From Bacillota bacterium (GTDB lineage Bacteria; Bacillota; Clostridia; Lachnospirales; Lachnospiraceae), in the NCBI GenBank assembly GCA_023415595.1, contig JAEZJW010000152.1:1-32115 (forward strand): DNA of 32,115 nt, written 5' to 3'. The stretch's first letter is position 1. The number at the start of each line of letters is the position of its first letter. The notes under the pieces were generated by a model, which made no database searches, was not told where the DNA came from, and saw only the letters and a program-made list of their open reading frames with translations. The translations under genes and the position numbers were made by a program. Shown here piece after piece: positions 7,098-15,045 of this stretch.

Positions 7098-9125
7098 ATG
7101 TCAGAGAACAAATACCAATACCAGGATTTTAAGGAAAAGCAGGTAAAATTAGCAGGACTGATCAGTGAGACCTCCAAAATTATAGCAGGACTGAAGATGG
7201 AGCAATACTCAAAAACCTTGGAAGGTCTCAGCAAGAAAATCGCTGCCGATAATTTAAAGATTCAAGTTCTTGGTACCTTTAAAAATGGGAAAAGTACTTT
7301 CATTAATTCCTTACTTGGTCAGGAAATCCTGCCAGCCTATGCCACTCCGACCACAGCCATCATCAATGAGGTGAAGTATGGTAAGGAGCCTAAGGCAGTT
7401 CTGTACTATATGAATCCGCTGCCGGAGAAGATGCACAACGAGGTTGCGCAGAAGGCCATGGACCACATGAAGAAGTACAATATGAAGGATATCCCGCCCC
7501 TGGAGATCCCTTATGATGAGATTGAGGATTATGTGGTAATCCCGATGGGTATGGAGCATAAGGATGCCCTGAAGGAAAGCCCCTTTGAGAAGGTTGAGTT
7601 GTTCTGGCCTCTGGATATCCTGGAAAATGGAATTGAGATCATCGATTCCCCCGGTCTTAACGAGCATCCGGTAAGAACCAAGGTAACCATGGAATACTTA
7701 AAGAATGCGGATGCAATTATCTTCGTATTCACCGCACTTGCCTGCTGCTCCGCGAAGGAGATGGAATTCTTAAATGATATCCTGAAGCCCCAGGGCTTTG
7801 GAGACGGGGACATCTACTGTATCATCAACCGGTTTGACAACCTGATCAATGACAGGGAAAGAGACAGGGTGAAGAATTACGCGGCTAAAATGCTGAAGCC
7901 CTATGCGAAGGAAATCTTCTGCGTATCTGCCTACAATGCCCTGGAAGGAAAAATACATAACTTGGCGGAGCAGTATCAGCAATCCGGTATGCCGGAGTTT
8001 GAGAAATCCATCCTTCATTACCTGACTCATGAGAGGGGAAATATCAAGCTGGCACCGGCCACCAGGGAATTAAGCAGGATCATCCGACAGGATACCCTGG
8101 AGAGAATTATTCCGGAACAGAGAAGCGCATATGATACGGATATCAATGTCCTGAAGGCCAGATATGAGGAAGCCAAACCGAAGCTGGATGGGATGGAGAA
8201 GAAGAAGCTGATGCTGGAGAACAGGATCAAGACGATCATCGACAGCATGATGCCGGATTTCAGACGATGTATCGTAAGCTATTTTAATGAGCTGCCGGGT
8301 AAGATCAAGGTATGGGTGGACGAATATGAACCGACCACTGAGCTTTCCATGATGCATCTGACGAAGGATGCTGAGAAGCTGACAAATGAAATCAGTGAAT
8401 TTCTGATCCAGAAGGTGGACAGTGAACAGGTGCTGTGGACAAATACCACCCTCCAATCCATGATATCTGGTAAGGTAGAGGGCATGATTGCTGCCATCGA
8501 GGGTAATCTTGAGAATTTCTTCATCGAGTTGGACGAAATCAAAATGGATATCTCCGGCGTGGATAAAAAGAAGGTGGATCAGGTTCCTCTGTGGCAAAGA
8601 ATCGTTGCTGCCGGAGGCGGTATGCTGGTAAGCGGGTACGGCGGCGCGGCACTGGGAGCTGCAACCGGTCTGACGAAGGATTTTGCTAAGGGTCTCGCAT
8701 TACAGGTAAGTGCATACCTTGCCTTGGCCTTCGTAGGGCTATTAAATCCGGTTACGATTATTGCAGTCATCGTGGCATCCGTAGTCGGTGGAGGCTTTGC
8801 TGCCAAGAAGGACATCACGAAGAAAGTGAAGAAGGGTATCTCTGAGGAGTTCTGTAATAATATCATGAATTCCAGCTCCAACACAGTCGAGAAGTTCATC
8901 GAGGATATCAAGATTAAGATCAGTGAAATCGGTGAAATCATCGTTGGTTCCATGGATACGGAGATCCGGGAGATAGAGCTCCAGGTGGAAAGCATCATTA
9001 AGGAAATGGAATTAGGTAAGGAGAACATTGAGAAGCAGAAGAAGGAACTGGATGCGAAGGAAGCACAGTTAAGAAGAATCAGCAGGGATCTGGAAGAATT
9101 CATCTTTCTGCTGGTAGGCAAATAA
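7098..9125 (+). CDS. Dynamin-like GTPase, second of three
   Basis: This 675-residue dynamin-like GTPase starts 7 bases after the first. It has G1 GTFKNGKST (59-67), G2 threonine in TPTTAI (84-87), G3 DSPG (183-186, serine in place of the usual threonine) and G4 NRFD (244-247). An insertion of about 70 residues lies between G2 and G3 (100-170). The hydrophobic region at about 500-570 is the longest of the three and long enough to cross the membrane twice (VSAYLALAFVGLLNPVTIIAVIVASVVGG). It is followed by a charged coiled coil that runs to the C-terminus. The sequence differs clearly from both neighbours, so this is not a recent duplication. Tandem bacterial dynamins of other species assemble as hetero-oligomers; the same is likely here but is inference. 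Confidence 0.9.
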   Translation: MSENKYQYQDFKEKQVKLAGLISETSKIIAGLKMEQYSKTLEGLSKKIAADNLKIQVLGTFKNGKSTFINSLLGQEILPAYATPTTAIINEVKYGKEPKAVLYYMNPLPEKMHNEVAQKAMDHMKKYNMKDIPPLEIPYDEIEDYVVIPMGMEHKDALKESPFEKVELFWPLDILENGIEIIDSPGLNEHPVRTKVTMEYLKNADAIIFVFTALACCSAKEMEFLNDILKPQGFGDGDIYCIINRFDNLINDRERDRVKNYAAKMLKPYAKEIFCVSAYNALEGKIHNLAEQYQQSGMPEFEKSILHYLTHERGNIKLAPATRELSRIIRQDTLERIIPEQRSAYDTDINVLKARYEEAKPKLDGMEKKKLMLENRIKTIIDSMMPDFRRCIVSYFNELPGKIKVWVDEYEPTTELSMMHLTKDAEKLTNEISEFLIQKVDSEQVLWTNTTLQSMISGKVEGMIAAIEGNLENFFIELDEIKMDISGVDKKKVDQVPLWQRIVAAGGGMLVSGYGGAALGAATGLTKDFAKGLALQVSAYLALAFVGLLNPVTIIAVIVASVVGGGFAAKKDITKKVKKGISEEFCNNIMNSSSNTVEKFIEDIKIKISEIGEIIVGSMDTEIREIELQVESIIKEMELGKENIEKQKKELDAKEAQLRRISRDLEEFIFLLVGK

Positions 9126-9130
9126 GGAAT

Positions 9131-9190
9131 GGAGGCAACAGTCCCCGGGTTCAGAGTATATAACCCGGCCGGACTTAACAGTCTGATCAT
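9131..9190 (+). promoter_or_regulatory. Structured leader between the second and third GTPase genes
   Basis: A good ribosome site GGAGG (9131-9135) lies 55 bases before the ATG at 9191, and in-frame stops at 9161 and 9176 exclude an earlier start. Two hairpins fill the gap: CCGGGTT/AACCCGG (about 9145-9168) and CGGACT/AGTCTG (9170-9185, one G-T pair). When folded they would shorten the spacing. A role in translation control is inference. Confidence 0.45.
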
Positions 9191-11134
9191 ATGAACAATC
9201 ATGCAGATATAAAGAATATGCGACTGGAGATGCTGGATGACCTGATTGACCTGAACGGTAATTTGGAGTTTATAGAAAATTTAGTAACCAAATATGATCT
9301 TTCCAAGGAAAGTGACGGTGGCTTCGGTAACCGTCTCAGGGAGATCAGGGAGAAACAACGGGATAAAAACCTGAATCTATCAATTATCGGTGAATTCTCC
9401 ACCGGTAAGAGTACCTTTATCAATGCACTGATCCGAAATGCCATTCTGGAATCTGATATTCTTCAGGGAACAACGGTGGCAGCAACTGTAATTCGTTATG
9501 GCGAGAAGCAGAACATTTATATCAAGAGAATCGTGGATGGGCAAGAAAAGTTATATGAGATTCTGCCGGAGAAAATCAAGGACCATCAATCCTTCGTACG
9601 GAGTGTAACAGAAGCAACGACGCAAAAGACGGCATATAGTAAGAAGGAGACAGTCATCATCGAGTATCCTTCGGAAACCTTAAAAGGCAATCTGGTGATT
9701 GTGGATACCCCGGGAACAAATGTGACTGAGGTCTGGCATGAGGAGATTACCTCCCATGCGATCCATACATTATCCGATGCTTCCATTATCATCATTGACG
9801 CAGTGAAGCCGATGCCTGTCAGTTTGGTAACCTTCATCAACAACAATCTTCAGGCAGTCATCAAAAACTGTGTATTTATTGTAAACCGCATGGATTTGCT
9901 GAGACCTAAGGAGAGGGACAGAGTATTAAATTATATTAAGGACAATGTCTCTAAAACCTTTGGTATTGAAAATCCGATTGTCTGCCCCTATACAGCCCTC
10001 TTTGTTCTCGGGGCAAATGTGCCCGAGGTAATCAGGGAGGTGAAACAGGATGCGGAGGATGCTAAGGAACTGATAGAACAATCCTACCATACCGAGAGTA
10101 CAATCTATTCTTATCTGGCGGAACGAAGGCTGATCATACAGAGAGCGAAGCTGCTGGAATTGATGGATCATACTCTGGATGTCCTTAAGGATAGCCTTAA
10201 CTTAAAGCTTGAGTATTATGAGAGAAAGCATAACGAGATAGAAGCCACCAAAATTAAAGACCTGGATCAGTTCATGCAGGATAAAATCGATCAGGCTTCA
10301 CAGGAGATTGCCATTAGATGCCTTGAGGAGAAAAGTAAGTTCTGTCAGACCGGGCTGAGTGACAGGAAGGAAGGGATCCGTTATAATCTCTTCTCCCTGG
10401 AGGACAGGAAATATCTCACCGCCTATGTCAATAATCTTCCTAATAATCTTCAAAAGGCAGCCAAAGAGGTATTTGAACGTAATGTATGCCCGATTCTGGA
10501 GAAGATGATCAGTTTTGAACAGGAGCAGTGGGATGTATTCTTTGACGATTTTAAAACACAGTACCACAGGCTGGCCATCCATGGGAACAGGGAGGATTTC
10601 AAGGCGGAGGTAAGTATACCGCAGTTTAAGCCGGTAGTAGCTGCAAATCTATCCACCGCCCTGGCAGAAGCCAGCAGTAAGTATCAGAAGCTTGGTGACG
10701 CTGCTAATATCGGAGTAGCTGCCGGCGGTGCCGTACTCGGCCAGCTGATCTTTCCGGTACCTGTTGTTGGCGCAGCTCTCGGACTTATGGCAGGTTGGGC
10801 CTTTGGTGATAAGATTGGTATGCCGGTGAAGAAAATGAAGGCGGAATACTGGGCGAAGATGGAGCCGATGATTAATCAGTATTTTAATACGGTGATGCCG
10901 GAATTCATCTCCTATGTGAACCAATATCAGACAGCATTAATAGAACAATTCCATCAGAAGGTCTTAAGCTGTAAGGAGAAATATAATGAGCTGATCCATT
11001 CCATTGATCAGCAGGATAACGAGCGTCAGACAGAATTACGGAACAGCCGGACCATGGTCCAGCAGGATCTTAAGATTCTGGAAAACAGGAAGGAAAATAT
11101 ACAATCTACGATGGGTCTGGCATCCAGACTCTAG
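9191..11134 (+). CDS. Dynamin-like GTPase, third of three
   Basis: This 647-residue dynamin-like GTPase carries G1 GEFSTGKST (67-75), G2 in QGTTVAA (about 93-97), G3 DTPG (172-175) and G4 NRMD (232-235). Its helical stalk runs over about 300-490, a glycine-rich hydrophobic paddle spans about 505-543 (GVAAGGAVLGQLIFPVPVVGA...), and the C-terminal helix is a coiled coil. The ATG at 9191 has no ribosome site at normal distance; later methionines at 9218 and 9230 are no better, so the start is less certain than for its neighbours. The 65-base gap before it contains two hairpins. All three GTPases keep complete nucleotide-binding motifs, so all are probably active. Confidence 0.88.
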   Translation: MNNHADIKNMRLEMLDDLIDLNGNLEFIENLVTKYDLSKESDGGFGNRLREIREKQRDKNLNLSIIGEFSTGKSTFINALIRNAILESDILQGTTVAATVIRYGEKQNIYIKRIVDGQEKLYEILPEKIKDHQSFVRSVTEATTQKTAYSKKETVIIEYPSETLKGNLVIVDTPGTNVTEVWHEEITSHAIHTLSDASIIIIDAVKPMPVSLVTFINNNLQAVIKNCVFIVNRMDLLRPKERDRVLNYIKDNVSKTFGIENPIVCPYTALFVLGANVPEVIREVKQDAEDAKELIEQSYHTESTIYSYLAERRLIIQRAKLLELMDHTLDVLKDSLNLKLEYYERKHNEIEATKIKDLDQFMQDKIDQASQEIAIRCLEEKSKFCQTGLSDRKEGIRYNLFSLEDRKYLTAYVNNLPNNLQKAAKEVFERNVCPILEKMISFEQEQWDVFFDDFKTQYHRLAIHGNREDFKAEVSIPQFKPVVAANLSTALAEASSKYQKLGDAANIGVAAGGAVLGQLIFPVPVVGAALGLMAGWAFGDKIGMPVKKMKAEYWAKMEPMINQYFNTVMPEFISYVNQYQTALIEQFHQKVLSCKEKYNELIHSIDQQDNERQTELRNSRTMVQQDLKILENRKENIQSTMGLASRL

Positions 11135-11235
11135 GAGGGGTATTACCTTCTTAAACTTAATTCTTCCTGTACATAAATTTAGCAAATGGTTTCATAATGT
11201 TTTAGTTAATAATAATAATTGAAAGGAGCTTTACC

Positions 11236-11481
11236 ATGGGAATCAGAGTAAATGGCTGTGGTACACACACCGCCGCAAAGAAAATCAAACATTTAGGGGA
11301 TATGTATTGTGAGAAATGTAAGGCTACGCATCCGTTTTATCTTTATGAAATGAAAAACCAGATTACAGTGTTTTTTGTTCCGGTTGCAAAGACCTCCCAG
11401 AGATATGCCATTATGTGTTCGAAGTGTGAAACCGGTTATTATGTGGATGAAAGCAAGAAAAACGAGCTTCTGGGTATATAA
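11236..11481 (+). CDS. Small zinc-ribbon protein
   Basis: This 81-residue protein has two cysteine pairs, CEKC (25-28) and CSKC (61-64), that form a zinc ribbon, separated by a beta-rich stretch with FFVPVAKTSQRYAIM. The same arrangement is found in small zinc-ribbon proteins of Firmicutes that have no known function. The ribosome site GAAAGGAGC is well placed. It sits about 100 bases behind the third GTPase, within a gap that shows no clear terminator, so read-through from the GTPase genes is likely. A role as adaptor or metal-dependent assembly factor is possible, but nothing shows this directly. Confidence 0.8.
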   Translation: MGIRVNGCGTHTAAKKIKHLGDMYCEKCKATHPFYLYEMKNQITVFFVPVAKTSQRYAIMCSKCETGYYVDESKKNELLGI

Positions 11482-11560
11482 CCTTTGTCAGAAGGAAAAA
11501 ACGCTTCGACGATGCACGGCAGAACAGTACATATGGACATAGTTTGAAAGGAGGACTAAC

Positions 11561-12076
11561 ATGAAGGATTACAGCAGTGAATTTGATCAATGCTGGGAAC
11601 GGTTTCGGGTCAATGTTAAAGCGAAGCTGATGGAACGGAGTAAAGATACAAAGCTGACATTGTCCCTGGCAAATCTGGCCTTAAAGGATGCCGTCACCGG
11701 CTGGCTGGATGAATATGATATTCTGGGCAGCTGGCTGAAGGGGTATAAGAAGGCACAGCCTGAGAAAGCACAGAAGCTGGAGGAGTTCTTCCGGTACGAG
11801 CTTACCTTTCATGAGGCGGAACGGGATAAGGGGATTCCTGAGCTTGCATCCTATGCGGTCCCGATCGGTGGAGCCCTGGCAGGAGCGGGTATCAGTATAC
11901 TTAAGCGATCCAGTTTCCTTGTAACCACTGCTTCCATCGTATTACCGGCAGCAGTACTGGCTCCGGTCATGAAGACGGTCAAACAGAATAAGGAACAGGA
12001 GATAGATAAGAAACTGATCGAGAAATATCTGCAGCAGCTGATGTCCTTCAAGGAGAGAATCCTCGGAATGCTGTAA
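11561..12076 (+). CDS. Unknown protein with a glycine-rich hydrophobic hairpin
   Basis: I do not recognise this 171-residue protein. Residues 1-95 are helical and charged. Residues 97-136 are strongly hydrophobic and rich in glycine and alanine (YAVPIGGALAGAGISIL, then FLVTTASIVLPAAVLAPV), with a two-arginine/lysine turn between, as in a re-entrant or two-pass membrane hairpin. A charged helix completes the protein. The hydrophobic part resembles in composition the paddles of the three dynamin-like GTPases upstream, yet there is no GTPase domain. The ribosome site AAGGAGGAC is strong. It may anchor or recruit the GTPases to the membrane; this is inference from composition and position. Confidence 0.72.
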   Translation: MKDYSSEFDQCWERFRVNVKAKLMERSKDTKLTLSLANLALKDAVTGWLDEYDILGSWLKGYKKAQPEKAQKLEEFFRYELTFHEAERDKGIPELASYAVPIGGALAGAGISILKRSSFLVTTASIVLPAAVLAPVMKTVKQNKEQEIDKKLIEKYLQQLMSFKERILGML

Positions 12077-12097
12077 GGTACACAGGGAGGAAGAACA

Positions 12098-12418
12098 TTG
12101 ATTAAGTTGGAAGTGATGATCAAGGATGTTGATTATGGGGATATTGCAGATAAGGTAATCCCGGTTGTACTTCAGAAGCTCTCGGAAAAAGGGGATAAAA
12201 CCAGTAAGCTGGCTAAGGTACTGGGTGGTATGAAAGGGCTTCCGAATAAGATCATTAAGGCTGCCCTGGCAGTATTGCCTCAGCAGACGAAGGACGAGCT
12301 GGCAGTATATTTTCTGTCGGAGTACAAAGAGGATATCATAAGCTATGTAAATAAGCTGGCTGAGGATAAACAAATCTCTGTAGAAATTGATCAGGTGAAT
12401 ATCGAGAGGGTAGAGTAA
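12098..12418 (+). CDS. Small unknown protein at the end of the dynamin operon (TTG start)
   Basis: This 106-residue protein is unfamiliar to me. The start is TTG at 12098, chosen because GGGAGG lies 7 bases before it; the next in-frame ATG (12116) has no ribosome site. The sequence is helical and amphipathic, with GLPNKIIKAALAVLPQQ in the middle and an acidic end (ISVEIDQVNIERVE). There is no signal peptide or true membrane span. It starts 21 bases after the 171-residue gene and is followed by a hairpin and a gene on the opposite strand, so it ends the gene run. It could be a soluble partner of the preceding membrane protein. Confidence 0.7.
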   Translation: MIKLEVMIKDVDYGDIADKVIPVVLQKLSEKGDKTSKLAKVLGGMKGLPNKIIKAALAVLPQQTKDELAVYFLSEYKEDIISYVNKLAEDKQISVEIDQVNIERVE

Positions 12419-12442
12419 TTATCTATATTAATGTTTATAAAA

Positions 12443-12505
12443 AGGTCAGGCCTTGGATAGAATGTGAACGGATCATGCTTAGCATACTATCATAGGGTCT
12501 GACCT
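12443..12505. repeat. Imperfect palindrome between convergent genes, related to that at 2464
   Basis: AGGTCAGGCC (12443-12452) and GGGTCTGACCT (12495-12505) pair with one mismatch, and an inner imperfect stem includes GATAG/CTATC. No T-run follows on either strand. It lies between the dynamin run and the ABC exporter and may end transcription from both sides. The TCAG-A/G-C core matches the palindrome at 2464-2536. Confidence 0.6.
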
Positions 12506-12536
12506 ATTATCATTAGTTAAACATCAATTGATAATC

Positions 12537-12594
12537 GGAATATTAGCAACTTACATCTATTGAAAACTGGAATATTAGCAACATACTTCTATTG
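12537..12594. repeat. Two-copy direct repeat at the end of the ABC exporter gene
   Basis: Two 26-base copies (12537-12562 and 12569-12594), both beginning GGAATATTAGCAAC and ending TCTATTG, differ at two positions and repeat with a 32-base period. The right copy includes the stop codon and last codon of the exporter, so the left copy looks like a local duplication of that gene's 3' end. Confidence 0.7.
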
Positions 12595-14322
12595 CAGCTC
12601 AGAATGGGCAAGATTCAATCTGCGGTATAAGCCCTCCTGCTCCATCAGCTCCTTATGGTTTCCGCTCTGAACGATACGTCCTTCCTCCAGTACGAGGATC
12701 AGATCTGCATTCCGGATCGTGGAGAGTCTATGGGCGATTGCTATGATGGTTTTGGTTCCGGCCAGATCAGAAATGGCTTTCTGAATCTCTTTCTCGGTCT
12801 CAACATCTACGGAGGCAGTAGCTTCATCCAGAATAATGATCGGGGCTTTTCTTAGGATAGCACGGGCGATGGCGATTCGTTGTTTCTGACCGCCGGAGAG
12901 TCTCATTCCCCGTTCCCCTACCTTCGTCTCATACCGGTCCGGCATATCCAGGATATTATCATGGATCCGGGCTGCTTTTGCTGCTGAGATGATATCCTCC
13001 GTTGAGGCGGAAGGATCGGCATAACCGATATTCTCTGCAATGGTACCATTGAAGAGGAAAGTATCCTGCAGTACCGGTGCGATATTTGCCCGAAGGCTCT
13101 GTAAGGTAACCTCCTTGATATCAATTCCGTCAATCAGAACACGGCCTTTTGTCGGGTCATAGAATCTGGAGATCAGCTGCGTCAGGGTTGTCTTGCCGAC
13201 ACCGGTAGGACCTACGAGAGCAATCATCTGTCCTGGCTTACAGGAGAAATTGATTTCCTTGAGTACCTGTACCTTCTCTTCGTAACCAAAATCTACGGAG
13301 TCAAAGGTGATGGCGCCCTTCACCTCGGGTAAGGCTCTGGCATCCGGAGCATCGATAATGTCATTCGGAGTATCCAGAATGGCCATAACCCGCTCTGCTC
13401 CGGCATAGGATTGCTGGACCTCCTCCAGAATTCTAGCCAAACCGGAGATCGGTGCATAGAAGAGGGAGAGATACAGGAGGAAGGCCACGATATCGGATAC
13501 CGATAAATCACCGCCATAAGCCAGGATACCTCCCATCCCAACGACGATTACAGTTCCGGCAGAAGACAGGAACTCCACAGCCGGATGGAATGCAGCACTT
13601 AGGTTAAGTGCATGAAGGATGGACTTCGTATAAGCCCCTGCCTGCTTCCCGACCTGTTCCTTCTCGAAGCATTCCTGACCGAAGGCTTGAATCTCCTGAA
13701 TCCCGGAGAAGTTGTCCTGAAGCTTCGCATTCAGCTCTGCCAGGGATTTCTGTGCGACCCGGAAGTTCGGCCGTATCTTCGTCGAGAAGATCCAGCCTGA
13801 CAGCAGGATAAAGGGAATCGGAATGCAGGTAAGTAATGCCAGCTTTACATTGATTGTCAGCAGTATGATCATAACGCCCACAACAGTGACGATATTGGTC
13901 ACCATTTCCGGGATAATATGAGCATACAGCAACTCAAAGGTTGCGGTGTCATTTACCACACGGCTCATTAAATCACCGGTCTGCTTGTCTTCAAAGAAGC
14001 TCATGGACAGCTCCTGAATCTTATGATAAACACGGATTCTTAGATCCTCGACCAGGTTCCAGGCGGCTTTATGTGCCAGATAATTACTGAGATAACGGAA
14101 TAGGATCCGAATCAGGTATAACAGGACCAAAGCAAGCGTAATCCGTAGGATTTCCTGCTTCGCTTCTTCGTTTACACCGGCGGCAACCAATGCGGTCATT
14201 GAAGACAGCAGCTTCGGTGCAATCAGATTTACAACAGTCAGTGAAAAGGTGGCGAAAATAGCAATCAGATATAAGGCTCTGTAACGGATTGCCTCTTTGC
14301 CCAGTCTCCATAACAGCTTCAT
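12589..14322 (-). CDS. ABC exporter, fused permease and ATPase (MsbA/MDR type)
   Basis: This half-transporter of about 577 residues has six membrane helices in the first 310 or so and a nucleotide-binding domain after them. Counted from an ATG at 14334, Walker A GPTGVGKT is near 375, the signature LSGGQKQR near 479, Walker B IIILDEAT near 500 and the switch IAHR near 530. I prefer the ATG at 14322, because GGAGGT lies just before it; the ATG at 14334 is 12 bases upstream and its codons contain that ribosome site. All catalytic motifs are intact, so it can work as a homodimer; no partner half-transporter is adjacent. The substrate (lipid, drug or peptide) cannot be read from sequence. It converges on the dynamin run. 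A TATAAT-like box lies on the minus strand at 14400-14405 with a poor -35. Confidence 0.93.
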   Translation of the reverse strand: MKLLWRLGKEAIRYRALYLIAIFATFSLTVVNLIAPKLLSSMTALVAAGVNEEAKQEILRITLALVLLYLIRILFRYLSNYLAHKAAWNLVEDLRIRVYHKIQELSMSFFEDKQTGDLMSRVVNDTATFELLYAHIIPEMVTNIVTVVGVMIILLTINVKLALLTCIPIPFILLSGWIFSTKIRPNFRVAQKSLAELNAKLQDNFSGIQEIQAFGQECFEKEQVGKQAGAYTKSILHALNLSAAFHPAVEFLSSAGTVIVVGMGGILAYGGDLSVSDIVAFLLYLSLFYAPISGLARILEEVQQSYAGAERVMAILDTPNDIIDAPDARALPEVKGAITFDSVDFGYEEKVQVLKEINFSCKPGQMIALVGPTGVGKTTLTQLISRFYDPTKGRVLIDGIDIKEVTLQSLRANIAPVLQDTFLFNGTIAENIGYADPSASTEDIISAAKAARIHDNILDMPDRYETKVGERGMRLSGGQKQRIAIARAILRKAPIIILDEATASVDVETEKEIQKAISDLAGTKTIIAIAHRLSTIRNADLILVLEEGRIVQSGNHKELMEQEGLYRRLNLAHSELQ

Positions 14323-14499
14323 AAATACCTCCATTATGTATGATTTATAGTTGCTCCTATATTACCATACTCCCTCTTCTTTGTCTTTGTTTTCGTAAAA
14401 TTATAGATAAAACAGGGAATTCATGCATGAGAAGTAAATAACCGGCGCATGCTATAGGCATCAAGAATGGGAGAGTGATGCCATATAAAAAGAAAGCAT

Positions 14500-14943
14500 G
14501 TGTTACCCCCGACATCGCAGAGGGTTTATCTTCGTACGGATCCTATGATCAATGCGGAGATCAGAAATCAGACAGTTCGGAATCTGAAGCTCTACAGGGG
14601 TTTAAATAAGGAGGATATCACAGAACGGATCAGGGACCTGAACCTGGAGTGGGATACGGAACGGATTCTGGAAGCAAATGCCGCTATCCTGCTATTGGGG
14701 AGTTCCCTCCTCGGGATCAAGTTCAGCAGATTTTGGTTTCTGATCACGGGTGTGATCGGGGCTTTTATGCTCCAGCATGCGCTGCAGGGCTGGTGCCCTC
14801 CGGTTCCGTTTATCAGACGGTGGGGGATCAGGACTGAAGATGAGATCAATGCAGAAAAAACAGTTCTGAAGATGATCCGGGGAGATTTTAATGAAGAGAA
14901 TTCTTCCCTGGAGGATATCCTGGATATCGCTGAGAAGCAATAA
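14500..14943 (+). CDS. DUF2892 (YgaP-like) inner membrane protein
   Basis: This 147-residue protein has a soluble helical N-terminus (1-57) and two closely spaced membrane helices (about 60-73 and 78-95). The motif QGWCPPVPFIRRWGIRT and a terminal MIRGDF segment are typical of the DUF2892/YgaP membrane domain; the cysteine is residue 99. In E. coli YgaP this domain is fused to a rhodanese, which is absent here. The start is a GTG at 14500 with a weak AGAAAG site. A second frame from ATG 14478 has a better ribosome site (GGGAGAG) but ends after 43 codons at 14609, and may be a leader peptide or chance. The gene is divergent from the ABC exporter. Confidence 0.8.
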   Translation: MLPPTSQRVYLRTDPMINAEIRNQTVRNLKLYRGLNKEDITERIRDLNLEWDTERILEANAAILLLGSSLLGIKFSRFWFLITGVIGAFMLQHALQGWCPPVPFIRRWGIRTEDEINAEKTVLKMIRGDFNEENSSLEDILDIAEKQ

Positions 14944-14988
14944 TGAAGCAAGCGGAATAAGTAAGCTGTTTTCCTATCAATAAAAATC

Positions 14989-15016
14989 ATGAAAGCATTA
15001 TTTGGAATGCTTTCAT
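14989..15016. terminator. Perfect 11-base stem-loop downstream of the DUF2892 gene
   Basis: ATGAAAGCATT (14989-14999) and AATGCTTTCAT (15006-15016) enclose a 6-base loop. The plus strand has no T-run after the stem, so it is a weak terminator at best. It could instead stabilise an mRNA end or lie in the leader of the tocopherol-cyclase-like gene, which starts 30 bases on. Confidence 0.5.
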
Positions 15017-15045
15017 TGATACATAAAATAAAAGGATACTGACTG

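Noticed and set aside
8070..9202. Minus-strand open frames opposite the second dynamin (for example 8579-9202)
   Set aside because: These are shadows of the GTPase coding sequence, with serine/isoleucine-rich translations and no start signals.
5201..11134. The three GTPases as recent tandem duplicates
   Set aside because: Their G-motifs, N-termini, insertions and hydrophobic segments all differ; they are old paralogues rather than fresh copies.
14381..14407. A plus-strand promoter for the DUF2892 gene (TTGTCT with TATAGA)
   Set aside because: The spacer is only 15 bases and both boxes are poor, so I do not list it.
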